Assembly (NCBI GenBank): GCA_934501435.1
Contig: CAKSTW010000001.1
Coordinates: forward strand, 186,001-250,000
Length of the DNA: 64,000 nt
Reading direction: 5' to 3'
DNA from: an uncultured Eubacteriales bacterium
Lineage (GTDB): Bacteria; Bacillota; Clostridia; Oscillospirales; UBA644
Of this stretch, positions 7,477-16,036 are shown piece by piece; the first letter of the stretch is position 1; each line of letters begins with the position of its first letter. Both the position numbers and the translations under genes were made by a program. The notes beneath the pieces were generated by a model. The model was not told where the DNA came from. It saw only the letters and a program-made list of their open reading frames with translations, and did no database searches.

Positions 7477-8456
7477 CCGCCGAGAAGCGCGTTTATATCT
7501 TCTTCCGAAATTCCGTTGTGGAGTGCCTTGTTTACGGATACGGAAACGAGCCTTGCCGCCTTTTTCACGAGACAGTCTATATCTTTCGGTGTTATAATAT
7601 AATTGAAAGCCGACGCCGTTATCTTATCTTTAAGAATTTCGAAAGAAGTTTCGTTCCATACCGACGAAAGTCTGTCGGAAAACAGAATATCGGAACTGTC
7701 CGAAGAGTTTTCAAGAGAAGACAAAACTCCGGAAATAACGCTTCCGGTTACGGTAAGAGAATCGGAGACAGTAGGCACGCCGACAGCGATTACGGGGACA
7801 GACAGCGTATTTTCGGAAAGTTCTTTTCTTGAGTTTCCCACCCCCGAACCCGGAGAAATCCCCGTATCGGTTATCTGAACCGAGCGACAGAGCCTTTCCG
7901 GATTATCGGATGCCAAAGCGTCGACTGCGATTATTATATCGGGCTCAACTTCTTTTGCAAGAGCTTTTACCGCGGACGACGACTCTATTCCCGTACTTCC
8001 GAGAACGCCGGGGACGGTAATACTGACGGAATTGAACTTCATATCTTCAAATATCCTCGGAGACGCGCTTTTTATGTGACGGGTGACGATTATGCCTTTT
8101 ACAGTCTCGGGACCTATCGCGTCGGAAGTCAAAGCGGAATTCCCGAGCCCTGCGATAAGCGCAGTGAACATTCGTTTACCTGTTTTTTTTATCAGCATTT
8201 CCGAAAGGTTACGGTAAACTACTTCTATTGCCGTCTGAAAAACGCCGTCGTCCTCAAAAGCAGTACCGATATCGACGGTGACGTACTCCCCTTTCGGTTT
8301 ACCTATAACTTCGGAGGCGTAATCGTCCGTAATTTTAATTGCGGTCACCCGAACGCCGTTTTCGGCATATTCGTTTTTTACGACTCCCGATATTTCCCCC
8401 GATATGCGCGAAACCGCCTCCGACGCCACGTCGCTTCTGCCGACAAATCTTTTCAT
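7473..8456 (-). CDS. gpr: Germination protease GPR
   Basis: 327 residues from the ATG at 8456, placed behind GGCGGAG. GPR is an aspartate-type protease that degrades small acid-soluble DNA-binding proteins at spore germination. Visible landmarks are RSDVASEA near the N terminus (the propeptide cleavage zone), VTVDIGTAFEDD, the LIAGLGNSALTSDAIGPETV segment, ITVPGVLGSTGIESS and IIAVDALASDNPERLC. This supports a true endospore former. The gene heads the gpr-spoIIP-dacF cluster and diverges from the PTS gene. Confidence 0.95.
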   Translation of the reverse strand: MKRFVGRSDVASEAVSRISGEISGVVKNEYAENGVRVTAIKITDDYASEVIGKPKGEYVTVDIGTAFEDDGVFQTAIEVVYRNLSEMLIKKTGKRMFTALIAGLGNSALTSDAIGPETVKGIIVTRHIKSASPRIFEDMKFNSVSITVPGVLGSTGIESSSAVKALAKEVEPDIIIAVDALASDNPERLCRSVQITDTGISPGSGVGNSRKELSENTLSVPVIAVGVPTVSDSLTVTGSVISGVLSSLENSSDSSDILFSDRLSSVWNETSFEILKDKITASAFNYIITPKDIDCLVKKAARLVSVSVNKALHNGISEEDINALLGG

Positions 8457-8472
8457 AAAATCAACTCCGCCG

Positions 8473-8502
8473 TTATTTTTGCGGCTTTGCGGTGATTTAT
8501 GC
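8473..8502 (-). promoter_or_regulatory. Possible forespore (sigma-F/G) promoter for gpr
   Basis: On the minus strand, GCATA (8498-8502), 15 bases, GCAAAAATAA (8473-8482). It fits most positions of the sigma-F pattern GYWTA-N15-GGNRANANTW, with two mismatches in the -10 part. In Bacillus, gpr is a forespore gene. Confidence 0.4.
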
Positions 8503-8590
8503 ATTTTTAATAAAAAAGTTGCACAAAAGCAACCGTAAGTTAATAAAAAATGAATATACTGAAGGAAATTATTTATTGGAGGAAAATATC

Positions 8591-9616
8591 ATGGCGCAGG
8601 GAAAATCTTCCGGCATAATAAAAACGCTTCTGAAAAAATATTTCATTGACGCTCTCGGAGCAATGGCTCTCGGACTTTTCTCGTCCCTTATCCTCGGACT
8701 TATAATTTCGCAGATAGCAAAAATTCCGGGGCTTGATTTTCTGACGAAAATTTCGGACGTTGCAACATCGGGGCAGGTCGTCGGAGCGGCTATCGGCGTC
8801 GCTATCGCCTGGGGAATGAAAGCAAAAGGAATGGTGACGTTTTCTTCCGCAATTTCGGGCGCTGTCGGATATCTCGCCGGAGGACCTGTCGGGGCGTATG
8901 TAGCGGCGGTAGTCGGGGTCGAACTCGGCGGTCTTGTTTCCGAAAAAACAAAAATAGATATAGTTTTAACTCCTGTCGTAACGACCGTTTCGGGCGGACT
9001 TATAGGAATACTGACAGGTCCTTACATTTCTGCGTTTATGACGTCTCTCGGTAATATGATAAACAGCATGACGGAGCTGAACCCCATTCCCATGGGAATT
9101 CTCATCGCCGCCGTCGTAGGGCTTGCGCTCACCGCGCCGATATCTTCCGCAGCGATCTGTATTTCGATAGGGCTCAGCGGAATTGCCGCAGGCGCCGCCG
9201 CGGTGGGCTGCTGCTGCCAGATGGTCGGATTTGCGGTCGCTTCCTTCAGAGATAACGGCTGGGGCGGTCTTATTTCCCAAGGCGTCGGAACGTCAATGCT
9301 TCAGTTCCAGAACATCGTCCGCAGACCACAGATATGGATAGCTCCGACGCTCGCTTCAATGGTTCTCGGTCCTGTCTCAACCGCACTTCTCGGAATGACC
9401 AATACCCCGGAGGGCGCGGGAATGGGAACGTCGGGATTTGTCGGACAGTTCGGGGCTTATGCGGCAATGTCGCAGAATTATTCCGTTGCATACACTCTCA
9501 TAACGATTGCGGTAATGCACTTTATTGCGCCCGCTCTTTTAACATTGCTTTTCGATTCGATAATGAGAAAACTCAAATGGGTAAAGCCCGGAGACATGAA
9601 ACTTTATAAAGCCTGA
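8591..9616 (+). CDS. PTS system EIIC-like membrane protein
   Basis: 341 residues from the ATG at 8591, behind TTGGAGGAAAATATC. The protein is strongly hydrophobic, with about eight to ten membrane segments, many Gly/Ala helices and repeated motifs such as GAAIGVAIAWG and GLSGIAAGAAAVGCCCQM. This is the PTS_EIIC_2 family of predicted phosphotransferase-type sugar permeases. No EIIA or EIIB domain is attached and none is encoded nearby, so the substrate and phosphate donor are unknown and it may act as a stand-alone transporter. It is monocistronic between gpr and rpsT. Confidence 0.82.
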   Translation: MAQGKSSGIIKTLLKKYFIDALGAMALGLFSSLILGLIISQIAKIPGLDFLTKISDVATSGQVVGAAIGVAIAWGMKAKGMVTFSSAISGAVGYLAGGPVGAYVAAVVGVELGGLVSEKTKIDIVLTPVVTTVSGGLIGILTGPYISAFMTSLGNMINSMTELNPIPMGILIAAVVGLALTAPISSAAICISIGLSGIAAGAAAVGCCCQMVGFAVASFRDNGWGGLISQGVGTSMLQFQNIVRRPQIWIAPTLASMVLGPVSTALLGMTNTPEGAGMGTSGFVGQFGAYAAMSQNYSVAYTLITIAVMHFIAPALLTLLFDSIMRKLKWVKPGDMKLYKA

Positions 9617-9676
9617 TTTTTTCAGTATTCAAGCAGGTTATAGCGAATAGTTTACAAAAAGTTTGAAAGTTTTCTA

Positions 9677-9705
9677 TTGCTTTTGCGGAAATTATCTGGT
9701 ATAAT
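9677..9705 (+). promoter_or_regulatory. Promoter of rpsT
   Basis: TTGCTT (9677-9682), 17 bases, TATAAT (9700-9705) with an extended TGG directly before the -10 box. Confidence 0.88.
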
Positions 9706-9743
9706 GCCAAAGTAATAAAAAGATATCAAAGGAGAAAATAAAA

Positions 9744-9998
9744 ATGCCCAATATCAAATCCGCAAAAAAACGCGTTAAGGTAACAGACACAAAAACCCTT
9801 AAGAATAAGATCGCAAAATCCCAGCTTCGTACCGAACTCAAGAAAGTCCGTGCAGAGATCGAAACGAACAAGAGCGCAGAAGCACTCAACCGCGGCTACA
9901 AAGTTCTTGACAAAGCAGTTGCAAAAGGACTTCTTCACAAGAATACGGCGGCTCATAAGAAAGCGGCGCTTGCTTCCCTCTTCAACGCAGCGAAATAA
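9744..9998 (+). CDS. rpsT: 30S ribosomal protein S20
   Basis: 84 residues, highly basic and helical, starting MPNIKSAKKRVKV, the standard S20 N terminus, and ending HKKAALASLFNAAK. S20 binds the 5' domain of 16S rRNA early in 30S assembly. The ribosome binding site is AAAGGAG. It has its own strong promoter and a terminator right behind, so it is a monocistronic gene, as is usual for rpsT. Confidence 0.97.
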   Translation: MPNIKSAKKRVKVTDTKTLKNKIAKSQLRTELKKVRAEIETNKSAEALNRGYKVLDKAVAKGLLHKNTAAHKKAALASLFNAAK

Positions 9999-10011
9999 TT
10001 TGATAATATAA

Positions 10012-10042
10012 AAAAAATCTGTCCGAGGACAGATTTTTTTTT
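10012..10042. terminator. Terminator between rpsT and the GT2 gene
   Basis: Stem AAAAAATCTGTC / GACAGATTTTTT around a CGAG loop, with T-runs on both strands. It can serve both convergent genes. Confidence 0.92.
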
Positions 10043-10052
10043 GCATTGATTT

Positions 10053-11336
10053 TTACCGTTTTATATCGGACGACAGTTCTTTGTTTTCTTTTTTGACGTC
10101 GTCGACGGAAAGGCTTACGGAATGTTCGATCGGCTTCCATTTTACCTTTTTGAAAGGCGCTACAACACATATCGGGATATAGGAAAGGAGAAATATCGGA
10201 AAAGTAAAATAATACAGTATTTTCTTCCATTTCCTGCATTTTATGCGTTTTCTTTCGGTAATCCCCGTAAGAAGTCCCAGCGCAAAAAGCATCATATAAG
10301 AACCCGCAACGGATGAAATCAAAATTTCAAGAACTTCATCAAGACGCGGATTTCCCGTAACTATTGCAAATATTATTCCGGCGATACATACTATAAGCGA
10401 CATTGTAGACAATAACATTGCCGGGAAAGAAGTCATTATAACGTCGAAGATCGTAAACCCGCCCTTTTTGAAAAGAGAGGCGAATATTTCTTTGCCGTAC
10501 TTTCCGAAAACGATAAACGTGCCCTTGACCCAGCGCAGCCGCTGCCTTACGGAAGTCATAAAATCAACGGGCTGTTCGTCGTAAAAAATCGCGTCGTGGC
10601 AATATCCGACCTTGTGTCCGTCGATGATATTCTTTATCGAAAATTCACAGTCTTCGGTAAGCGTAAAGAATTTCCAGCCGCCTTGCTCGTTGATTATCGT
10701 TTTTTTAACAAGGAACCCCGTTCCCGAAATAACGCTTCCGCTGTTGACTATCATTCGTGCATTGTGCAGGAATTTCGCGTCGCGCAGAAAGCCGAGAGAA
10801 TACCCTGCGGAGACCCAACTGCTGTCGTAATTCTTCGAATTACGGTACGATGTAATGATCTCATAGCCCGAAGAAAAAACCTTGTTCATTTCATAGATAT
10901 AGTTTTTGTCGAGCAGATTGTCCGCATCAAAAATAAAATATCCGTCGTAATACTCGTTTCCTTTTTCTTCAAATATTTTCTGAAAAAGAAAATCAAGCGC
11001 AAACCCCTTGCCGACATTTTCCGTATCGGAACGCTCAAAGACTATGGCGCCCGCATTTCGGGCAATTTCCGCCGTTTCGTCGGTACAGTTGTCCGCAACG
11101 ACATATATATCGTACATCTCCGACGGGTAAGTCTGATTTTTCGCACTTTCTATAAGTTGCGAAATAACGTTTTTTTCATTTCGAGCAGCCACCAGCAGAG
11201 CGTAACGGTGAAACGGGGCTTCGGGGAATTTTTTGGGTTTTATGAAGCAGGCTATAATCGTATATATTATCTGATAAGAGTAGCAAACCGTGAATATCAG
11301 CGATATTATAAAGTTTGCGTCAATAAAAAACTTCAT
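10053..11336 (-). CDS. Family 2 glycosyltransferase, processive type, membrane-bound
   Basis: 427 residues. An N-terminal membrane span (about 8-30) precedes a GT-A catalytic domain with LLVAARNEKNVI, the sugar-nucleotide motif FDADNLLD (DxD), the acceptor-base motif LTEDCEF and the QRLRW signature (QxxRW) of processive beta-glycosyltransferases. Two to three C-terminal spans follow (about 305-385). Relatives make cell-surface polysaccharides such as hyaluronan, poly-N-acetylglucosamine or cellulose. The product here cannot be deduced, since no c-di-GMP or export partner is encoded next to it. It shares a bidirectional terminator with rpsT. Confidence 0.88.
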   Translation of the reverse strand: MKFFIDANFIISLIFTVCYSYQIIYTIIACFIKPKKFPEAPFHRYALLVAARNEKNVISQLIESAKNQTYPSEMYDIYVVADNCTDETAEIARNAGAIVFERSDTENVGKGFALDFLFQKIFEEKGNEYYDGYFIFDADNLLDKNYIYEMNKVFSSGYEIITSYRNSKNYDSSWVSAGYSLGFLRDAKFLHNARMIVNSGSVISGTGFLVKKTIINEQGGWKFFTLTEDCEFSIKNIIDGHKVGYCHDAIFYDEQPVDFMTSVRQRLRWVKGTFIVFGKYGKEIFASLFKKGGFTIFDVIMTSFPAMLLSTMSLIVCIAGIIFAIVTGNPRLDEVLEILISSVAGSYMMLFALGLLTGITERKRIKCRKWKKILYYFTFPIFLLSYIPICVVAPFKKVKWKPIEHSVSLSVDDVKKENKELSSDIKR

Positions 11337-11491
11337 AGCTGTTCCTTCTGTGTTGTAGACGATATGAAACTGTACTATTTATCATATACGACAGTCTACC
11401 ATATAAATACTCAAATGTCAAGTTCCGACGGAGTATTCCCTAAAAAAAACGGCTAAAATATAAGGGCAATAACGCTTTCGGAGGTAGACTT

Positions 11492-11608
11492 ATGCTTTAT
11501 ATAATAATCGCGGTTTCCGTCGCTTTGGGGTCTCTGAAAATCGGACGGATCGCCTCGGAAGAAATAATCCGCCGAAGAGACTATCCGATAGACAGTTCAA
11601 AGCGTTAA
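11492..11608 (+). CDS. 38-residue small protein with one hydrophobic helix
   Basis: ATG at 11492, stop TAA at 11606-11608, preceded by CGGAGGT at ideal distance and followed within ten bases by a strong terminator. The peptide starts MLYIIIAVSVALGSLKIG and then turns charged (EEIIRRRDYP). The first half could anchor it in the membrane. The ribosome binding site and terminator make it a credible gene, although I recognise no family. It diverges from the GT2 gene. Confidence 0.6.
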   Translation: MLYIIIAVSVALGSLKIGRIASEEIIRRRDYPIDSSKR

Positions 11609-11614
11609 ACGCAT

Positions 11615-11646
11615 CGTAAAAGCGGGCAGATTTGCCCGCTTTTACG
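11615..11646. terminator. Bidirectional terminator between the 38-residue gene and potD
   Basis: Perfect stem CGTAAAAGCGGGCA / TGCCCGCTTTTACG around a GATT loop. Confidence 0.9.
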
Positions 11647-11663
11647 CTAATACACAAATTTTT

Positions 11664-12725
11664 TTACTTGTTTGCAGTCGTAACTTCGTTCCAGAGTTCA
11701 CGCATAAGTTCGTTGGTCTCTTTCGGAAGCATACGGAATGCCTCCCAGTTCTCCTGAATTTCGGGATATGCGACCTCGTCGTTTTTGGTCTCATCATCAA
11801 GAAGGTCGTATACCGCCTGATTGGGAGTAGAGTAGCCGAGAGCCTTGGTGTTTGCAAGCCCGACGTCGGCGCGGAGCATATAATTTATAAATTTTTCGGC
11901 AAGTTCTTTATGTTCGCTTGTCGCAGGTACGCACATCGCGTCGTTGAAAATATTCGTTCCGCTTTCGGGTCTTACGAATTTGAGGCTCTTGTTTTCGGCA
12001 GCCATGGTAAGATAGTCCCCTGCGTAATACGGACCGAGAACCGCAGCATTTGCAGGCATATCTGTGAATATCTGATCCATTACAAAACTGAATTTCTGTT
12101 TTTTGAGTTCTTCGGCAGCCGCTCTTATTTCGTTTTCATCGGTGGTATTCATCGAATAGCCGAGTTTGTTTTCGGCAATAGCAAAAGCGTCTCTCGGATT
12201 ATCGAACATAAGAACCATATTCGGGTATTTATCGGTCCAGAGATCGTCCCAGCTTGTGACTTCACCTTCAACAAGGTCTTCGTTATAGATTATTCCGACG
12301 GTTCCCCAGAAATACGGAACGGAATATTCATTAGTCGGATCATAATCGAGATTTTTGAACTTGTCCATTATATTTGAAAAGTTCGGGATATTATTGAAAT
12401 CAAGTTTTGCGAGCATATTTTCGCTTATAAGCTGTTCGATAAGATAATCCGACGGGAAAATAACGTCGTAACTAACCGAACCGCTCTTGAGTTTTGTATA
12501 AAGTGACTCGTTTGTTTCTTCAAGCTGATAGTCAACATGGACGTTATATTCTTCCTCGAATTTTTTGATTACGTCGAAAATTTCTTCGCCGTCGTCCTCA
12601 TCGCTGATATATTCTCCCCAGTTGCAGACGGTCAATACTTCCCTTTTGTCTCCGCAGGCGGAAAACATAACGGTAAGCCCGGCAAGAAGCGCGATCACAA
12701 GTACAACAGAAACAATTCTTTTCAA
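11664..12725 (-). CDS. potD: Spermidine/putrescine-binding lipoprotein of the Pot ABC importer
   Basis: 353 residues. The extracytoplasmic receptor for polyamines. The lipoprotein signal ends in the lipobox MFSAC, and the mature part begins with LTVCNWGEYISDED, typical of PotD (usually N-W-x-x-Y). The SBP_bac_8-type fold continues with LIEQLISENMLAKLDFNNIPN and PYFWGTVGIIYN. The start is a TTG at 12725 behind GGAGG. It is the last gene of the potABCD operon and is followed by a strong terminator. Confidence 0.94.
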   Translation of the reverse strand: MKRIVSVVLVIALLAGLTVMFSACGDKREVLTVCNWGEYISDEDDGEEIFDVIKKFEEEYNVHVDYQLEETNESLYTKLKSGSVSYDVIFPSDYLIEQLISENMLAKLDFNNIPNFSNIMDKFKNLDYDPTNEYSVPYFWGTVGIIYNEDLVEGEVTSWDDLWTDKYPNMVLMFDNPRDAFAIAENKLGYSMNTTDENEIRAAAEELKKQKFSFVMDQIFTDMPANAAVLGPYYAGDYLTMAAENKSLKFVRPESGTNIFNDAMCVPATSEHKELAEKFINYMLRADVGLANTKALGYSTPNQAVYDLLDDETKNDEVAYPEIQENWEAFRMLPKETNELMRELWNEVTTANK

Positions 12726-12738
12726 TTCCGAATCCTCC

Positions 12739-13539
12739 TTAAAGTGAGACCTTGGCTTTCTTTTCAGCCACAGTGTCTTTAATATTGGTTATAAGTAAAA
12801 CAGTAAAGATTACGATAAACAGAAGCCCCGTCATTGCAAGCATCCACGGCTGAGGTCCTTTTTTAAGGCTGTTGTTTATATAAACAGAAAGCGTCTGGAA
12901 AGTTCCGCCCGTGAAATAACTTATTACGAAGTCGTCGATCGAATATGTGAATGATATCAGAAATCCCGCGAGTATTCCGGGGAAAATCTCGGGAAGCACG
13001 ACCCTGAAAAATCCGCCCGTCGGAGAGCAGCCGAGGTCAAGAGCCGCCTCGTAAAGATTTTTGTTCATTCTGCGAAGCCTCGGTAAAACGTTGAGAACGA
13101 CATACGGCGTATTAAAGCAGATATGCGAAAGCAAAACCGTCAGAAAACCGAGTTTTATATTCAGCATCGAAAAAAGAAGAATGAAAATAAGCATTAGGGA
13201 AATACCCGTAACTATTTCCGGGTTGATTATCGGCAGGTTTGAAATATTCAGGACGATCTTTCTCGTGCGTTTTTTCAGATTATATATTCCGAGCGCCGCG
13301 GTCGTTCCGAGAATTGAAGAAAACGTTGCGGAAAGAGCCGCGATAAGAAGCGAATTCATAAGAACCGACAAAAGTCTTTCGTCTTTGAATATCTTTATAT
13401 AATTGTCGAAAGTGAAACCCCGGAAAACGGTTATCGCCGACGAATTGTCGTTAAACGACAGAAAAATCATAAGAGCTATCGGCAGATAAAGAAACGCGAT
13501 TATAAGCAGTATATAAATAACGGAAAGTGTTTTTTTCAT
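12739..13539 (-). CDS. potC: Spermidine/putrescine ABC importer permease PotC
   Basis: 266 residues with six predicted membrane spans. The cytoplasmic EAA loop that docks with PotA is visible as EAALDLGCSPTGGFFRVVLPE. Together with PotB it forms the transmembrane channel. It is 11 bases behind potB and 13 bases before potD in the operon. Confidence 0.93.
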   Translation of the reverse strand: MKKTLSVIYILLIIAFLYLPIALMIFLSFNDNSSAITVFRGFTFDNYIKIFKDERLLSVLMNSLLIAALSATFSSILGTTAALGIYNLKKRTRKIVLNISNLPIINPEIVTGISLMLIFILLFSMLNIKLGFLTVLLSHICFNTPYVVLNVLPRLRRMNKNLYEAALDLGCSPTGGFFRVVLPEIFPGILAGFLISFTYSIDDFVISYFTGGTFQTLSVYINNSLKKGPQPWMLAMTGLLFIVIFTVLLITNIKDTVAEKKAKVSL

Positions 13540-13550
13540 CGTCCACCCTC

Positions 13551-14354
13551 CTATACGATAGCCGAATCTTCGCCGTTATCGAATTTGTTCATTATCGCCA
13601 TACAGATAACTATTATGACCATAAGGACAAACGAAAGCATCGAGCCTGCGTTCATGTTCGCGCCCGCGCCCTTGAAATAACTTTCGATAACGTCTCCGAC
13701 AAGTTTGTATCCGCCGAGACGGGTGCTGATAACTATAACGCTCGCCGCAGGGACAAAAACCATCGTGATCCCCGTAATAACACCGGGAATACTGAGAGGA
13801 AAAATAACTTTTCTCAAAACGTTGAATCCGTTGCAGCCGAGGTCGCGGCTCGCCTCAATAAGAGGTTTGCTTATTTTGGAAAGCGTCGTATATATCGGCA
13901 AAATCATAAACGGAAGATAGTTATAGACTATTCCGATAACGATAGCCGCTTCGGTATGGTATATCGTGTTTCTGCCGAAACCGAAAATGCCGAGAATGTT
14001 GTCGAGAAGTCCGTTCGGCTGGAGAATTACGACCCATGCGACGATACGGAGAATGAAATTCATCCACATCGGCAGCATGATGATCATATTCATCATCCGC
14101 TGTGTCGAGACTTTCATATTCGTCATTATAAGCGCGAACGGATACGCAAGAACAAGACATATTACCGTCGAAATAAGCGCTATTTTGAGAGAGTCGAGAA
14201 TTACCGGACCGTATTTCGGAATAACCTGAAGATTTTCAAGGGTAAATGCGCCCGATTCATCGGTAAAAGCATAATAAATTACAATTATCATCGGAATGAC
14301 CACAAAAAGAGCCATCCAGACGACATACGGAATAAGAGGTTTTCTCGAAAGCAT
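13551..14354 (-). CDS. potB: Spermidine/putrescine ABC importer permease PotB
   Basis: 267 residues, six predicted membrane spans, with the EAA loop EASRDLGCNGFNVLRKVIFP. Partner of PotC. It starts at 14354 behind GGAGG, two bases after the potA stop, so translation is closely linked to potA. Confidence 0.93.
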   Translation of the reverse strand: MLSRKPLIPYVVWMALFVVIPMIIVIYYAFTDESGAFTLENLQVIPKYGPVILDSLKIALISTVICLVLAYPFALIMTNMKVSTQRMMNMIIMLPMWMNFILRIVAWVVILQPNGLLDNILGIFGFGRNTIYHTEAAIVIGIVYNYLPFMILPIYTTLSKISKPLIEASRDLGCNGFNVLRKVIFPLSIPGVITGITMVFVPAASVIVISTRLGGYKLVGDVIESYFKGAGANMNAGSMLSFVLMVIIVICMAIMNKFDNGEDSAIV

Positions 14355-14356
14355 CT

Positions 14357-15748
14357 TTATACCTCCGGAGAAAGGATCTCGGCTTCCGAAAAGTCGAATT
14401 TAAGACCTACGACGGTTCCTGCCTGCTCGTCTATCTGACGGTTGACTTTGAAACGGCGGTTTTCGGTTTCGACAAGAAGTTCGTAGTGATCCGCCTTCCA
14501 GATAACGCTGTCGATATAGCCGTTCATATCGCCTTCGTCGGCGGCAACGATATCAATGGCGTCGGGGCGTATCCTTATTGAAATATTATCTTCTTCCTTC
14601 AATTTTCTGGCGGTATTTATGCCGAATTTCACGCCGTCGATAAGAACGGTGTAAAGACAGTCGTCGTCTTCCGATAAAACTTCCGCGGGAACGGTATTTA
14701 TATCAGCCCCGTACATTTTCTTCATAATATGAATGTTTTCGGGAATGACTTTGATGCCTATCGTTTCGCCGACGGGCGCTGCCGAGGTGGAATGAATAAG
14801 CCAGATATTTCCGTTATGGTTAAGGGTCGTTTCGTAGTGAACGCCCTTGAAAAGACAGCTTTCGACTTTGCCCGATATCATTCCGGCATCCGCCGCAGTA
14901 AATTCAACGTCTTCGGGACGGATAACGACGTCGACTTCACCGCTTTCGTCAGGTCTCGGATCGACGCAGACAAACTCATGACCGTCAAACGTTACTTTCA
15001 GGTCTTCGTTCATTTGCCCGTCAAAAATGTTGCTTTCACCGACAAAATCGGCGACAAACGCATTCTTCGGTTCGTTATATATGTCGATAGGCGAACCTAT
15101 CTGCTGGATAACGCCCTTGTTCATAACGACGACGGTATCGGACATCGTAAGCGCTTCTTCCTGGTCGTGCGTTACGTAGACAAAGGTAATACCCGTTTTC
15201 TGCTGCATATTTTTAAGTTCAAGCTGCATATCCTTGCGGAGTTTCAGGTCAAGCGCTCCCAGCGGCTCGTCAAGAAGCAGCACGTTCGGACGGTTGATAA
15301 GCGCTCTCGCAATAGCGACTCTCTGCTGCTGGCCGCCTGAAAGAGAAGTGACGTTTCTCGTTTCAAACCCTGCAAGATCGACAAGCTTCAGCATCTCCTT
15401 TACTTTCCTGTCGATTTCTTCCTTCTTCGCTTTTTTAATGCGAAGTCCGAAAGCGACATTGTCGTAAACGTTCAGATGCGGAAACAGTGCGTATTTCTGA
15501 AATACGGTGTTGATATTCCGTTTGTATGCGGGTACTTCGTTTATATTTTTGCCCGCAAAAAAAACATTACCCTCATCCTGGCGCGTAAAACCGCCGATAA
15601 TGCGCAGCGTTGTGGTTTTTCCGCAGCCGCTGGGCCCGAGTAATGTAACAAATTCCTTGTCTTTGATTTCCAAATTTAACTTATCCAGTATCAATTCTCC
15701 ATCAAAGGCAACAGAAACGTCCTCGAGACGGACAATGGTGTCAGCCAT
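14357..15748 (-). CDS. potA: Polyamine ABC importer ATP-binding protein PotA, with extended C terminus
   Basis: 463 residues from the ATG at 15748, behind GGGGAG. The nucleotide-binding domain has Walker [10 protein letters not shown], the signature [16 protein letters not shown], Walker [13 protein letters not shown] and the switch His in THDQEE. After about residue 240 there is a TOBE domain ([11 protein letters not shown]), and a second TOBE-like repeat follows ([13 protein letters not shown], residues about 385-455). A typical PotA is about 350-380 residues, so the second TOBE unit is an extension that may add regulation. It is the first gene of the operon and couples ATP hydrolysis to polyamine uptake. 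Confidence 0.94.
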   Translation of the reverse strand: MADTIVRLEDVSVAFDGELILDKLNLEIKDKEFVTLLGPSGCGKTTTLRIIGGFTRQDEGNVFFAGKNINEVPAYKRNINTVFQKYALFPHLNVYDNVAFGLRIKKAKKEEIDRKVKEMLKLVDLAGFETRNVTSLSGGQQQRVAIARALINRPNVLLLDEPLGALDLKLRKDMQLELKNMQQKTGITFVYVTHDQEEALTMSDTVVVMNKGVIQQIGSPIDIYNEPKNAFVADFVGESNIFDGQMNEDLKVTFDGHEFVCVDPRPDESGEVDVVIRPEDVEFTAADAGMISGKVESCLFKGVHYETTLNHNGNIWLIHSTSAAPVGETIGIKVIPENIHIMKKMYGADINTVPAEVLSEDDDCLYTVLIDGVKFGINTARKLKEEDNISIRIRPDAIDIVAADEGDMNGYIDSVIWKADHYELLVETENRRFKVNRQIDEQAGTVVGLKFDFSEAEILSPEV

Positions 15749-15891
15749 GTTTCTATCTCCCCTCAAAAGATAACCAAAATCAGATAAACAAAATTTGTTA
15801 AGACTATTCTTTTTTTAATCATTGCCGAGGTTCGGAACAGACCGTAAAACCGGTTGACAATTTTCAGCAAAGTTTTTTGCTTAACGGATAC

Positions 15892-15920
15892 ATAATAATA
15901 TTTTTTTCCGTATTTGTCAA
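15892..15920 (-). promoter_or_regulatory. Promoter of potABCD
   Basis: On the minus strand, TTGACA (15915-15920), 17 bases, TATTAT (15892-15897). The leader up to the potA ATG is about 135 bases. I see no known riboswitch in it, only a weak hairpin AGCAAA/TTTGCT. Confidence 0.88.
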
Positions 15921-15988
15921 GCGTTTTTTTATATTTTTTATGTATTTTCCCGAAAAAACCCGAATGAAAATTTATTTTTCTGCAAATA

Positions 15989-16022
15989 TCTCCGAATTAC
16001 TCTGTATTTCTCCGAATTACTC
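15989..16022. repeat. Short tandem direct repeat, 14 bases twice
   Basis: TCTCCGAATTACTC occurs at 15989-16002 and again at 16009-16022, a period of 20 bases, in the gap between the potA promoter and the end of the RluA-type gene. Function unknown; it may be chance or slippage. Confidence 0.6.
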
Positions 16023-16036
16023 AAATTTTGAACTTT

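Noticed and set aside
12845..12862. CGGCTGAGGTC as another copy of the repeat module
   Set aside because: It lies inside potC and encodes conserved permease residues; no other part of the module is present.
15854..15880. TTGACA at 15854-15859 as a plus-strand promoter
   Set aside because: No -10 box at 16-18 bases and no plus-strand gene follows.
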